Counted from the first letter of the stretch, positions 1 through 8,794 are shown. The stretch is 64,000 bases of DNA from JBCBDX01 sp039815825 (GCA_039815825.1 JBCBYO010000002.1:1-64000); one strand, 5' to 3'. A program made the numbers and translations. Notes: generated by a model from the letters alone, not told the origin.

Positions 1-862
1 AAAGACCTATGGCGTCCACTATGCCATGGGCGGAACCGGCTCTTTGGTCAAAGCAATTGCCTCCCTGGCTGAACGCCACGGAACCACCATCCGCCTTAAT
101 GCACCTGTCGATGAAATCATTGTGCAAAATGGCGCTGCCGCGGGCGTGCGCCTGCAATCGGGTGAGCATATTCATGCCGATTGCGTTGTTTCAAACGCAG
201 ACACCGCATCCACCTATGAAAAGCTGCTCAAGAAACACCCACGCAAACGCTGGACAGACCGCCGCTTGAACCGCATGTGGTATTCCATGAGCCTCTTTGT
301 CTGGCATTTCGGTACAGACAAAAAATTCGACGATGTTGATCATCACACTATCCTGATGGGACCGCGTTACGAAGAACTGCTCCGTGATATCTTCAAGCGT
401 CGCAAACTGGCAGAAGACTTTTCGCTTTATCTTTATCGCCCATCAGCCACCGACCCGACTGTCGCGCCGAAAGGGTGCGATTCATTCTACGTTCTTTCCC
501 CGGTGCCCAACCTTGATGGCGAGACAGACTGGGAGACAATGGCCGAGACCTACAGGTCAAAGATCGCGCAATGCTTGGAAGAGACACTGCTGCCCGACCT
601 TTCAAAGCACATTGTCACATCGAAGATCGTCACGCCGCTGACATTCCGTGACCGCTTCCGGTCCAAAAAAGGCGCGGCCTTCGGCATGGAGCCGGTCATT
701 TGGCAATTGGCTTGGTTTCGCCCGCACAATGTCTCCGAGGAAGTCAAAAACCTCTACATCGTTGGCGCCGGCACTCATCCGGGCGCTGGCCTGCCCGGCG
801 TGGTGTCATCGGCGAAAATTCTCGACAAGCTTGTTCCGCTCGCCAGCACGGTGACGAGGTAA
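1..862 (+). CDS. crtI: Phytoene desaturase CrtI, C-terminal part
   Basis: The reading frame is already open at base 2, so the N-terminal FAD-binding half lies outside the window; about 286 residues remain. The product belongs to the CrtI/CrtD amine-oxidase-like FAD family, which introduces double bonds into phytoene to give neurosporene or lycopene. The C-terminal family signature is clear: a GAGTHPGAGLPGV stretch close to the end, which closes the FAD site, and an earlier YAMGGTGSLVKAI stretch that is typical of CrtI. It is followed after 6 bases by crtB, the usual crtIB pair. The identification is firm because of both sequence and neighbour; which carotenoid end product it makes cannot be read from the fragment. 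Confidence 0.95.
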   Translation, partial: KTYGVHYAMGGTGSLVKAIASLAERHGTTIRLNAPVDEIIVQNGAAAGVRLQSGEHIHADCVVSNADTASTYEKLLKKHPRKRWTDRRLNRMWYSMSLFVWHFGTDKKFDDVDHHTILMGPRYEELLRDIFKRRKLAEDFSLYLYRPSATDPTVAPKGCDSFYVLSPVPNLDGETDWETMAETYRSKIAQCLEETLLPDLSKHIVTSKIVTPLTFRDRFRSKKGAAFGMEPVIWQLAWFRPHNVSEEVKNLYIVGAGTHPGAGLPGVVSSAKILDKLVPLASTVTR

Positions 863-868
863 CGCACG

Positions 869-1912
869 ATGGCATCCCAACTTTCAAGAAAAGAGAAACG
901 ACTGGCCCGCAAAACAATCCGCGCGGGATCAAAATCGTTTCACGCCGCTTCACTTTTCCTGCCCAAGCAAGTTCGGGAAGCAGCGCTTGCACTCTATGCT
1001 TTTTGTCGGTCTTCAGATGATCTGGTTGATCTGGACAATGAAGATGGGACCGCGTCCCATAGGCTGAAGCTGCGCCTGGATAAAATCTACGCTGGCAAAC
1101 CTGAAGACGATCTTGGCGACCGTGCGTTTGCCGAAATCGTCGCAAATTATGACATTCCCCGCGTGATACCGGACGCACTCATCGAAGGGTTTGAGTGGGA
1201 CGAAGCAGATCGAACCTACCACTCGATGGATGATCTGTTGGCATATGCAGCGCGCGTCGCGTCGACCGTCGGTGTGATGATGTGTGTAATCATGGGCCAG
1301 AGGCAACGCGCAACATTGGCACGCGCCGCAGATTTGGGTCTTGCGATGCAATTGACCAATATTGCCCGCGATGTCGGTGAAGATGCACGAAACGGTCGGG
1401 TCTATCTGCCCGAACATTTGCTGGCGCTGCATGGTCTGTCCCGGCGGCAATTAATCGACAACCCGAACTTCAGCGAACCACTAGGCTATGCGGTTCGCGA
1501 CCTGCTCGCCAGCGCCGATATCTATTACGCGCGGGCCATGCGCGGCGTTGCCGGACTGCCCATGGCATGTCGACCAGCTATCAGGGGCGCAGCGCTGATC
1601 TACAGGAAAATCGGCAATGAGATTGTCCGCAATGGCTTCAATTCCGTCGACCACCGCGCGCATACGTCAAAATGGGTCAAGATCGAGACGATGGCGTACG
1701 CGGCAATGACACCACTTTTGCTCAAACCGGTCAGTGCGGAGCCAACCGATCCTTCTGTCGCCTTCCTGGTCGATGCCGTAGCTTCCGCTAGATCGGCCGA
1801 GCCCAGAACAATCGATGACAAGGTTGGGCGGATGGTCGAAATCATGGCGTCTGCAAGGGACCGTCGTTTAAGTGCCTTAACCACCGACGACACGGACAGC
1901 GGCTATGTTTGA
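869..1912 (+). CDS. crtB: Phytoene synthase CrtB
   Basis: This 347-residue protein condenses two geranylgeranyl diphosphates into phytoene, the first committed carotenoid step. Both Mg-diphosphate binding motifs of trans-isoprenyl synthases are present: SSDDLVD near residue 50 and NIARDVGEDARNGRVYLP near residue 170. The start at 869 lies just behind crtI, so the two are probably cotranscribed. The last bases of the gene overlap the start of a small membrane ORF in another frame. In Rhodobacter tspO follows crtB; here tspO has moved to 38.1 kb and the small ORF takes that place. Confidence 0.96.
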   Translation: MASQLSRKEKRLARKTIRAGSKSFHAASLFLPKQVREAALALYAFCRSSDDLVDLDNEDGTASHRLKLRLDKIYAGKPEDDLGDRAFAEIVANYDIPRVIPDALIEGFEWDEADRTYHSMDDLLAYAARVASTVGVMMCVIMGQRQRATLARAADLGLAMQLTNIARDVGEDARNGRVYLPEHLLALHGLSRRQLIDNPNFSEPLGYAVRDLLASADIYYARAMRGVAGLPMACRPAIRGAALIYRKIGNEIVRNGFNSVDHRAHTSKWVKIETMAYAAMTPLLLKPVSAEPTDPSVAFLVDAVASARSAEPRTIDDKVGRMVEIMASARDRRLSALTTDDTDSGYV

Positions 1913-2063
1913 GAACTATTTCGGCCTGATCGAGATGGGATTTGCGATCATCGTCTATGGCGGTTTCATCATTTGGCAGCGATGGTCACTGGCCAAAGAT
2001 ATCCGCGCGCGCGAAGAACGTGAACGGGCGTTGGCGGAGGCCGATCAGAAAAGCCAAAAATAG
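1905..2063 (+). CDS. Small single-pass membrane protein downstream of crtB (unknown function)
   Basis: An ATG overlapping the end of crtB by 8 bases opens a 52-codon frame that ends at TAG 2061-2063. The predicted protein has a short N-terminus (MFENYFGLIE), one hydrophobic segment of about 18 residues (roughly residues 11-28, GFAIIVYGGFIIW), then a highly charged helix rich in Arg, Glu and Lys (KDIRAREERERALAEADQ). Translational coupling to crtB and this membrane-plus-charged-tail layout speak for a real gene. The 3' end overlaps the 3' end of crtC on the other strand by 19 bases, which leaves no room for a terminator. No function is recognised; a role as an assembly or anchor protein for carotenoid enzymes is only a guess. 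It is too short for many gene-calling cutoffs. Confidence 0.7.
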   Translation: MFENYFGLIEMGFAIIVYGGFIIWQRWSLAKDIRAREERERALAEADQKSQK

Positions 2064-3076
2064 GCCAGCAGCCCTAATGCGCTCGGCGTGCCCATGAGCA
2101 CCGGCAAATAGAGCAGTCCAAACCAGGAACGCCGTGGCATGCGGAATGGGAGCATCGCCTTGACCCACCAAGTGGCAAAGCGGTCGCCGGAAAAGCTTTC
2201 ATGCATAAGGTTGATCGGTTGACCGTCGATCTGTGTTCGCACTTTGGCTCGCAGATAAAACGGACCATCCTCATATGAAGCAGAAACCGATGGCGAAAAT
2301 TCCTCGTCAGCATGCGCATTGCGCATCACGCCCCAGACCCCACCCTTGGCTGATTTGCGTGGCGGTGCAGGAATATTTTCAACGCGCCCAGCGCTGTCTA
2401 TCGCCAACGCCAGCATACCCGATGTACCGTCGCGACGCTGCGTATCATAAAAGATCAACGCACCATCATCGGGCGCAGAACCACGCGCCCAATCCCAATG
2501 ATGGAATGTCTTCTCAAGGGGCTCCAAGCCCCAATTGCAATCCAAATAGCTATGTCCCGACCAATCGGGGATACCACCTTTTCGAATGCGCACATCGATC
2601 TCGCCGCTTGGCGCGATCGGCCACCACCGCTGGTTTCCGTCCGTATCGATGTCGAAAACCTGTGAGGTCACAGCCTTGGGGGTGACCGTGATTGTGCCTT
2701 TGATTTGTTTCGGCAACCATTGAAAAGGCGGATATGGCGGCGAGACTTCGTCGAACTCAATGACAAGTTTGCCATCCGCCCAATGGAGGCTTGAAGGGCC
2801 AACCTTGAAGTTGAAAGGGTCGCGCTTCAACGCGCCTTTGCGCCTTTCCGTCATCGACCATCGATTGGCGCCTGGTGCGTAGAGCGCCACATTAATACAA
2901 ACATGGTCCTCGGGATCTTTGCGCCCTGACCACGCATAATAGGGTGAAAAAACCGAGCCGACGAACGCAATGACCGAAAGACCATATTGGCCGCAGTCAC
3001 TCATACCGTCGACATACCACCACAAATAGCCGTCAGACGGCACTATCGCGTCAAAGCGTGGTCCTGCACCAGGCAA
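2045..3076 (-). CDS. crtC: Hydroxyneurosporene synthase (carotenoid 1,2-hydratase) CrtC
   Basis: CrtC adds water across the terminal 1,2 double bond of neurosporene or lycopene. Family landmarks are visible: GYLWWYVDGMSD near the N-terminus, VIAFVGSVFSPYYAWSG just after, and the end block ATWWVKAMLPFRMPRRSW. The start is uncertain. The frame stays open to 3349 inside crtD, but residues upstream of the conserved PRFDAIVPSDGY stretch do not look like CrtC, so a TTG at 3076 or a GTG at 3043 that touches the crtD stop is more likely. After the normal end of the family the protein continues with about 25 hydrophobic residues, a possible membrane anchor. It runs with crtD in a divergent operon opposite crtE. 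Confidence 0.9.
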   Translation of the reverse strand: MPGAGPRFDAIVPSDGYLWWYVDGMSDCGQYGLSVIAFVGSVFSPYYAWSGRKDPEDHVCINVALYAPGANRWSMTERRKGALKRDPFNFKVGPSSLHWADGKLVIEFDEVSPPYPPFQWLPKQIKGTITVTPKAVTSQVFDIDTDGNQRWWPIAPSGEIDVRIRKGGIPDWSGHSYLDCNWGLEPLEKTFHHWDWARGSAPDDGALIFYDTQRRDGTSGMLALAIDSAGRVENIPAPPRKSAKGGVWGVMRNAHADEEFSPSVSASYEDGPFYLRAKVRTQIDGQPINLMHESFSGDRFATWWVKAMLPFRMPRRSWFGLLYLPVLMGTPSALGLLAYFWLF

Positions 3077-4575
3077 TCCGCCGCCAGCTGCCCGGAAATC
3101 ACCGCCATCGGCACGCCCGGCCCCGGATGGACGCTCCCGCCCGCCAAATAAAGTCCCCTGACCTTCGTGCGGGCGCCGGGCCGCTGAAATGAAGCCATCG
3201 GACCGTGATTGGCTCGACCGTACAACGCGCCGCCCGTCGCCGGAAACAAATGATTGAACGTCACGGGCGATGCCAGCTTTGCCACCATTTGCTCCGGCCG
3301 CAATTTCAGGCCGCACCGGTTCAGTTGCTGAATCATGGCGCTCTGACATTTTGTAATCTCCGTGTCGGTGAACGTGTCGGGACGGACATCCCCAACGGCA
3401 GGTGCGTTGACGAGAATGAGCAAACGCTCGGAACCGCGCGCCCGCGCCTCGGTGTGTAAGACACCATCGCAGTCACGATCCTGCGCGCAGATATAAACGG
3501 TCGGATCGTCGGGAACGGCCTGATGTTGGAAAATGGCCTCAAACTCGTCGCGATACTTGCTACCAAAGCAAACCGTATGGTGGGCTAAAGGCATTTCATT
3601 GGCGGGCACAACGGCGCTCCAGACCAAAGCTGAGAGTGATCGAGCCTTTGCCGGAACGGCAGCGACACCCAGCGCGCGTTTGGAGACCCCCATCTTGCCG
3701 CTGGCGAGCGCGGATACATCTCCATTATAGACAATGCTATCGCAAGTGATGACGCGACCATCTTCCAACCGGACGCCGCTGACAGCATCGCTAGACGTAT
3801 CGACCGCCCTGACGGCCTGCCCTTGGACAAACCTCACGCCCAGCTCTTGCGCAATGTTACGCAACGCTAGAGCCACCCCGTGCATACCACCTTCCGGGAT
3901 CCATACCCCGTCCTGTTCCACATGAGCGACTAACATTAAGGTGGCAGGAGACTTGTAAGGTGAAGAGCCACAATAGGTCGCATAGCGCGCAAATAGTTGG
4001 CGCAGTCGCTCGTCTGTGAAACACGTACCGAGCGCGCGCCATAGATTTTCCAGTGGTTTGAGCCGAAGCATCTGGCCCACATTGCGCGGCCCAATGCGTC
4101 CTACCAAATCAAATGGTCCGGGTCGCTGATCACCGATGTAAGTCTCTTTGAGCGTTTGGAAAACCGCACGGCTTTCCTCACAAAAACGCCGATACCCCAT
4201 GGCGTTTTGCGCATCGGCGAAATCGCGAATCGCCTCAGCACTTTTGTCCACGTCAGAAAAAAGATCCAACGTAGAACCATCATGCCAAAAATGTCGGGCC
4301 AAAACATCAGCCCTGCGCAGACTAACGCGGTCTTCCAGCTTTTCGCCAATTGGGCTGAGCAGCCGCTCAAACGCCCATTTCATGGTCAATACGGTTGGCC
4401 CACCATCAACTGCCAGACCATCGACCATGATGTGACGCGCTTTACCGCCAACAGCCGCCTCTTTCTCAACCACGTTCACCGAGAACCCATGGGACGCAAG
4501 CTTAATGGCCGCTGACAATCCTGCCATACCAGCACCAATCACGACCACCTTATGCCCTTGCGCTACGCTGTTCAT
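3043..4575 (-). CDS. crtD: Hydroxy/methoxyneurosporene desaturase CrtD
   Basis: This 510-residue FAD-dependent desaturase inserts the C-3,4 double bond in the spheroidene pathway. The N-terminal dinucleotide fold reads VVIGAGMAGLSAAIKLASHG (residues about 10-29), and the C-terminal closing signature LYLAGGSVHPGPGVPMAVISG is typical of CrtI/CrtD enzymes. Its assignment as CrtD rather than a second CrtI rests on its pairing with crtC and the divergent crtE/crtF. The stop overlaps or lies within the start region of crtC, showing tight coupling. The promoter must lie in the 109-base gap before crtE, which carries CrtJ/PpsR-type sites. Confidence 0.94.
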   Translation of the reverse strand: MNSVAQGHKVVVIGAGMAGLSAAIKLASHGFSVNVVEKEAAVGGKARHIMVDGLAVDGGPTVLTMKWAFERLLSPIGEKLEDRVSLRRADVLARHFWHDGSTLDLFSDVDKSAEAIRDFADAQNAMGYRRFCEESRAVFQTLKETYIGDQRPGPFDLVGRIGPRNVGQMLRLKPLENLWRALGTCFTDERLRQLFARYATYCGSSPYKSPATLMLVAHVEQDGVWIPEGGMHGVALALRNIAQELGVRFVQGQAVRAVDTSSDAVSGVRLEDGRVITCDSIVYNGDVSALASGKMGVSKRALGVAAVPAKARSLSALVWSAVVPANEMPLAHHTVCFGSKYRDEFEAIFQHQAVPDDPTVYICAQDRDCDGVLHTEARARGSERLLILVNAPAVGDVRPDTFTDTEITKCQSAMIQQLNRCGLKLRPEQMVAKLASPVTFNHLFPATGGALYGRANHGPMASFQRPGARTKVRGLYLAGGSVHPGPGVPMAVISGQLAADCLVQDHALTR

Positions 4576-4625
4576 TCCACCCTGTCAGATTGATTGAGAT
4601 GTCACGTTGACTTTTCACTCCATTA

Positions 4626-4669
4626 TGTCAATTTTATTTTACAGTTTTATCTGTCGCTGTAAATTGACG
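4626..4669. promoter_or_regulatory. Tandem CrtJ/PpsR-type operators between crtD and crtE, with crtE promoter
   Basis: TGTCAATTTTATTTTACA at 4626-4643 fits TGT-N12-ACA exactly; TGTCGCTGTAAATTGACG at 4652-4669 is a one-base-off second copy. The two start 26 bp apart (8-bp gap). A possible crtE promoter fits inside them: TTTACA (4638-4643), 16 bp, TAAATT (4660-4665), so one site would cover the -35 and the other the -10. A strong ribosome site GGGAGG (4673-4678) precedes the crtE ATG. The region also serves divergent crtD. Confidence 0.75.
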
Positions 4670-4684
4670 ATTGGGAGGACCACA

Positions 4685-5557
4685 ATGGAGATGTCCAAGC
4701 GGATCGAAGGCGCACTGGAACGCGCCGTGCTGCAAGCGACCGCAACAGGCCGGCCCAAGAAAGTCTCAGACGCATTGCGTTACGCGATCTTTCCCGGAGG
4801 AGCGCGCGTGAGGCCACGCCTTTGCCTGGCAGTCGCTGCATCTTGTGGCGATGCGCATCCACAAGCTGCCGATGCCGCAGCTGCCGCCATTGAGATGCTA
4901 CACTGCGCATCCCTGGTTCATGATGACCTACCATGTTTTGACAACGCAGATTTGCGCCGCGGCAAACCCACCGTGCATACGGCTTTTTCAGAGCCGCTTG
5001 CGGTATTGGTCGGCGATGCGCTTATCATCCTTTCATTTGAAACCATTGCACGCGAATGCGCGCTGACGCCGCAATTGATCGCACCGTTGATCGGCACGAT
5101 AGGCAAAGCGGTCGGCATGCCGCACGGCTTAATCGCCGGGCAAGCATGGGAGAGCGAAACCGGCGAGATCCCGCTTGCGGAATATCATCGCGCTAAAACG
5201 GCAGCCCTTTTCACCGGCGCTTGCGTGGCCGGTGCAGTCGCCGCCGAGGCCGACCCCAATCAATGGCGAGGCGTCGGCGATGCTCTGGGCGCCGCATATC
5301 AGGTTGCCGATGATCTAAGAGATTTTGCAGGATCTGAAAACGAGCTTGGAAAACCTTGCGGCCAAGACGCGGCCAATCACCGACCCAACGCCGTTCACGA
5401 AAATGGGCTGGACGCAACATTGGCCAACCTTAAAGGCCTCGTAGGCGATGCCGTATCCGCTATTCCAGACTGTCCTGGTGCGCCAATGCTGAGAAAGCTC
5501 ATCGAAGGCGAAGCAACACGGCTCGTACCCAAGGAGCTGGCGCAAAGTGCCGCTTGA
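4685..5557 (+). CDS. crtE: Geranylgeranyl diphosphate synthase CrtE
   Basis: This 290-residue enzyme builds C20 geranylgeranyl diphosphate for carotenoids and the bacteriochlorophyll tail. The first aspartate-rich motif is LVHDDLPCFDNADLRRGK (about residue 85) and the second is QVADDLRDF (about residue 215). The frame opens earlier at 4607, but the ATG at 4685 is chosen because GGGAGG lies 6 bases before it and because the upstream part overlaps the operator sites. It starts a + superoperon; its last codons overlap the GTG start of crtF by 11 bases. Confidence 0.95.
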   Translation: MEMSKRIEGALERAVLQATATGRPKKVSDALRYAIFPGGARVRPRLCLAVAASCGDAHPQAADAAAAAIEMLHCASLVHDDLPCFDNADLRRGKPTVHTAFSEPLAVLVGDALIILSFETIARECALTPQLIAPLIGTIGKAVGMPHGLIAGQAWESETGEIPLAEYHRAKTAALFTGACVAGAVAAEADPNQWRGVGDALGAAYQVADDLRDFAGSENELGKPCGQDAANHRPNAVHENGLDATLANLKGLVGDAVSAIPDCPGAPMLRKLIEGEATRLVPKELAQSAA

Positions 5558-6734
5558 TGCAGCTCCTCTGACTGAAAACACCCACGGCACGCCGGATCGA
5601 TCAACAGGTCGCACGGCGGCGGGATTTAACTGGATCACCAACCTTAAGCGGCGCCTTGTGGCAAATGCGGGCTTTCGCAGCTTCGTCCAAAAAACCCCGT
5701 TGTTTCGGCAAGTAGCAAGCAAAAACGCCGACGCAGTGTTTCAGCTAACCTCGGGCTTTGTGAATAGCCAGATCCTTTTGGCCTGCGAACAGCTTGATCT
5801 TTTTCAAACACTCGCCTCGTCGCACAAGACATACTCCGAATTGGCAAAACAGTGGGACATGCCCCCTGATAGGGCTCTGCGGCTTTTAAGCGCGGCGGCG
5901 GCACTAAAGCTCGTTTATCCAAACGGCAATGGCAGTTTCGCGCTGGATGAACATGGGATCGTCATCAGCCAAAGCCCGGGCATTCGCGCCATGATTCGCC
6001 ATCACGCTGCCGTCTACCGCGACCTGACCGATCCTGTATCACTGTTGCGACAATCTAAAAGCGATACCGAAACGTCGGCCTTCTGGTCGTACGTGGGCGA
6101 AGGTGACTTGTGGGGCAAGAATGTGGGTGCCGATGACGCCCACGATTATTCGACGTTAATGCGCCTTTCCCAAGAAATGGTCATTGAACAAGTTCTGGAC
6201 GCGTATGCCATCGGCCACAAACATGAGGGCTTGCTGGATGTTGGTGGCGGAAATGGCGCGTTTGTATCCGAGGCGGCAACCCGATGGAACGGATTGAATG
6301 TCGCTATTTTTGATCTACCCGCCGTCGCCGAAAACGCGCGCCTGAGACTCGCTCAAAGCAGCTTTGCTGATCGCCTAGCGGTTTATGGCGGTTCATTCTT
6401 TGAAGACCCGGTTCCCACCAATGCAGACTGTTTTAGCCTCATTCGGGTCCTTTACGACCATAATGACGATGCGGCCCTTTCCATCTTGCGCAATGTGCGC
6501 GCCGCCATGGCCCCTGGCGACACGCTTGTGATTGGGGAACCAATGGCAGGTGACAAGTCAGGTGAGCGCTTGGTTCAAGCCTACTTTTCTTTCTATCTTT
6601 TAGCGATGCAATCGGGCCGATGCCGCACGGCGAACCAGCTGAAAGATATGTTGAAGCGCGCAGGCTTTAGCCATGCGCAACAATTGCGAACGGCAATTCC
6701 CGTAATCTCAGGCCTGATCGTCGCGCGGGCCTGA
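5547..6734 (+). CDS. crtF: Hydroxyneurosporene O-methyltransferase CrtF
   Basis: CrtF transfers a methyl group from S-adenosylmethionine to the tertiary hydroxyl made by CrtC, giving the methoxy group of spheroidene. The 395-residue protein has an N-terminal dimerisation/winged-helix part (LLACEQLDLFQTLA, about residue 75) and a C-terminal Rossmann fold with the SAM motif LLDVGGGNGAFVSEA near residue 230. The start is a GTG that overlaps crtE by 11 bases. The N-terminus carries about 50 extra residues before the conserved core, so a later start is possible. Presence of crtF with crtA, crtC and crtD indicates the spheroidene route. Confidence 0.94.
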   Translation: MPLDAAPLTENTHGTPDRSTGRTAAGFNWITNLKRRLVANAGFRSFVQKTPLFRQVASKNADAVFQLTSGFVNSQILLACEQLDLFQTLASSHKTYSELAKQWDMPPDRALRLLSAAAALKLVYPNGNGSFALDEHGIVISQSPGIRAMIRHHAAVYRDLTDPVSLLRQSKSDTETSAFWSYVGEGDLWGKNVGADDAHDYSTLMRLSQEMVIEQVLDAYAIGHKHEGLLDVGGGNGAFVSEAATRWNGLNVAIFDLPAVAENARLRLAQSSFADRLAVYGGSFFEDPVPTNADCFSLIRVLYDHNDDAALSILRNVRAAMAPGDTLVIGEPMAGDKSGERLVQAYFSFYLLAMQSGRCRTANQLKDMLKRAGFSHAQQLRTAIPVISGLIVARA

Positions 6735-6752
6735 CACTTATCCAACCAAAAG

Positions 6753-6796
6753 TGTATAATTTAATTGACACTTATGTGTGTCATATTAAAGTGACT
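6753..6796 (+). promoter_or_regulatory. bchC promoter with tandem CrtJ/PpsR-type operators
   Basis: TGTATAATTTAATTGACA (6753-6770) is an exact TGT-N12-ACA site; TGTCATATTAAAGTGACT (6779-6796) is a close second copy, again 26 bp further on with an 8-bp gap. A sigma-70-like promoter lies inside: TTGACA (6765-6770), 16 bp, TAAAGT (6787-6792). The layout matches the known bchC promoter of Rhodobacter capsulatus, where CrtJ binds two sites 8 bp apart over the -35 and -10. Confidence 0.85.
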
Positions 6797-6839
6797 ATCT
6801 GCCAGAGTCTAAAAAATAGGCATGTGAGGGGGTCTGAAC

Positions 6840-7781
6840 GTGAAGGCAACGGCCATTGTTATTGATCAACCAGGTAGCGTTCAGCTGCGTGATGTTGCTT
6901 TGCAACAGCCGTCCGCTGACGATGTTGTGGTTGATATCCTTTGGTCCGGCATCTCCACCGGCACTGAAAAACTGCTTTGGTCAGGCAAGATGCCTCCCTT
7001 CCCGGGCATGGGCTATCCGCTGGTACCCGGCTATGAGGCCGTTGGTAGGGTCACCGGTGCACACTCAAAGGCAAAAATTTCCGTCGGCGACTTGGTTTTT
7101 GTGCCCGGCGCGCGTTGCTACGAGGATGTTCGGCCACTATTTGGCGCGTCCGCGTCACGCGTCGTCGTTAAAGCCGACAAGGTTTACCCCATCCACGAAA
7201 GCCTCGGTCGCAACGGCGTTTTGCTGGCTTTAGCCGCAACCGCCTTTCACGCGCTATCTGTTTCGGAGAAGCAACTACCCGACCTGATTATCGGCCACGG
7301 CGTTTTGGGCCGCCTGCTTGCACGCACTGCCATAGCGCTGGGCGGTGAGGCGCCAACGGTATGGGAAATCGACGAAAACCGCTTGGCCGGTGCCATCGGT
7401 TACGATGTCACAAACGCTTTTGAAGACGAACACAAAAGCTACAACGCTATTATGGACGCTTCCGGCGATCCAAAAGTGCTGGATTTGGCCATCGCCCATA
7501 TGGCGTCCAACGGCGAAATCGTGCTGGCCGGTTTCTACAACAAGCCACTGAGCTTCAACTTCGCGCCCGCATTTATGCGCGAAGCAAGCGTACGGATCGC
7601 CGCCGAATTCAACAGATCCGATGTGTTGGCAGTCCTCGATCTGCTGGATCAGGGCGCCCTTTCACTTGATGGCTTGGTTTCGTCAATCGCCGACATTGAG
7701 AGAGCCGGCGAAGCTTATGAATCGGCATTCACCGACCCTCACTGCACGAAAATGGTGCTCAATTGGAGACAAGAGGCATGA
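6840..7781 (+). CDS. bchC: 3-hydroxyethyl bacteriochlorophyllide a dehydrogenase BchC
   Basis: BchC oxidises the C-3 hydroxyethyl group to the acetyl group of bacteriochlorophyll a. The 313-residue protein is a medium-chain dehydrogenase-like fold: an N-terminal GroES-like part (DILWSGISTGTEKLLWSG, about residues 30-47) and a nucleotide-binding part with LIIGHGVLGRLLARTA (about residue 150). The GTG start at 6840 is preceded by GAGGGGGT. The stop overlaps the bchX start by 4 bases (ATGA), as is usual for the bchCXYZ operon. Confidence 0.95.
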   Translation: MKATAIVIDQPGSVQLRDVALQQPSADDVVVDILWSGISTGTEKLLWSGKMPPFPGMGYPLVPGYEAVGRVTGAHSKAKISVGDLVFVPGARCYEDVRPLFGASASRVVVKADKVYPIHESLGRNGVLLALAATAFHALSVSEKQLPDLIIGHGVLGRLLARTAIALGGEAPTVWEIDENRLAGAIGYDVTNAFEDEHKSYNAIMDASGDPKVLDLAIAHMASNGEIVLAGFYNKPLSFNFAPAFMREASVRIAAEFNRSDVLAVLDLLDQGALSLDGLVSSIADIERAGEAYESAFTDPHCTKMVLNWRQEA

Positions 7782-8785
7782 TGGACGACAGCGCACCCGC
7801 AGGCCGTGAAGCCTACAGCCAAGCACTGCGTGATGAAGCGGCCATTGAACCCGATGCGCCCGTAAGCAATGAAATCACCAAGGAAACGCAAATCATCGCG
7901 ATTTACGGTAAGGGCGGCATCGGCAAGTCATTCACACTTGCAAACCTCTCTTACATGCTAGCGCGCCAAGGCAAAAAGGTTTTGCTGATCGGCTGCGATC
8001 CTAAGTCCGATACAACGTCACTTCTGTTCGGCGGCAAAGCCTGTCCCACAATCATCGAAACCTCTTCCGCAAAAAAGGAAGCAGGTGAGGAAGTTACAAT
8101 CTCTGACGTGTGCTTCAAGCGCGATGGCGTTTTCGCCATGGAGCTTGGCGGTCCGGAAGTGGGCCGCGGTTGCGGCGGGCGCGGCATTATCCATGGTTTT
8201 GAAACGCTGGAAAAGCTCGGGTTCCACGAGTGGGACTTTGACTATGTTCTGCTCGATTTTCTGGGCGACGTTGTCTGCGGTGGCTTCGGGCTGCCGATCG
8301 CGCGTGACATGTGCCAGAAAGTGGTTGTCGTTGGCTCCAATGATCTGCAATCGCTGTATGTGGCCAACAATGTTTGTTCGGCTGTCGAATACTTCCGCAA
8401 ACTGGGTGGCAATGTCGGCGTAGCGGGTCTGGTCGTCAACAAGGACGATGGCACCGGCGAGGCAGCCGCTTTCGCCGAAGCTGCCGGCATCCCAATCTTA
8501 GCTGCGATCCCGCAGGACGAGGACATTCGTCGCAAGTCCGCCAATTACCAGATCATCGGCTATCCCGACGGGCCTTGGGGCGACCTGTTTGGCGAACTGG
8601 CTGACAATGTGTGTGAAGCGCCGCCAACCCAGCCGTCGCCGCTATCACAGGATGAATTGCTTGCCCTCTTCGACACAGAAGACACCGGCAGTGATTTTCA
8701 GCTGACACCGGCAACCGAGGCCGACATGTGCGCGGCCTCCAAGCTCAACAAACCCTCGCTTGAAGTGATCTACGACGAGGTTTGA
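7778..8785 (+). CDS. bchX: Chlorophyllide reductase iron protein BchX
   Basis: BchX is the ATP-hydrolysing, nitrogenase-iron-protein-like electron donor of chlorophyllide a oxidoreductase, which reduces ring B. The Walker A motif YGKGGIGKSFTLAN lies near residue 45. The two cysteines that hold the bridging 4Fe-4S cluster are seen in GRGCGGRG and DVVCGGFGLP. The ATG at 7778 is chosen because it makes an ATGA overlap with bchC and follows AGAGG; an earlier in-frame start at 7763 would lie deeper in bchC. 335 residues, normal for the family. Confidence 0.97.
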   Translation: MMDDSAPAGREAYSQALRDEAAIEPDAPVSNEITKETQIIAIYGKGGIGKSFTLANLSYMLARQGKKVLLIGCDPKSDTTSLLFGGKACPTIIETSSAKKEAGEEVTISDVCFKRDGVFAMELGGPEVGRGCGGRGIIHGFETLEKLGFHEWDFDYVLLDFLGDVVCGGFGLPIARDMCQKVVVVGSNDLQSLYVANNVCSAVEYFRKLGGNVGVAGLVVNKDDGTGEAAAFAEAAGIPILAAIPQDEDIRRKSANYQIIGYPDGPWGDLFGELADNVCEAPPTQPSPLSQDELLALFDTEDTGSDFQLTPATEADMCAASKLNKPSLEVIYDEV

Positions 8786-8794
8786 CGCTTAACG

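Noticed and set aside
2233..2685. 150-codon frame opposite crtC
   Set aside because: No hydrophobic or domain pattern and no ribosome site; crtC is supported by family blocks.
3077..3349. N-terminal extension of crtC into crtD (to give a 434-residue protein)
   Set aside because: The extra residues overlap 300 bases of crtD and look like frame-shifted crtD; the CrtC family begins near the PRFDAIVPSDGY block.
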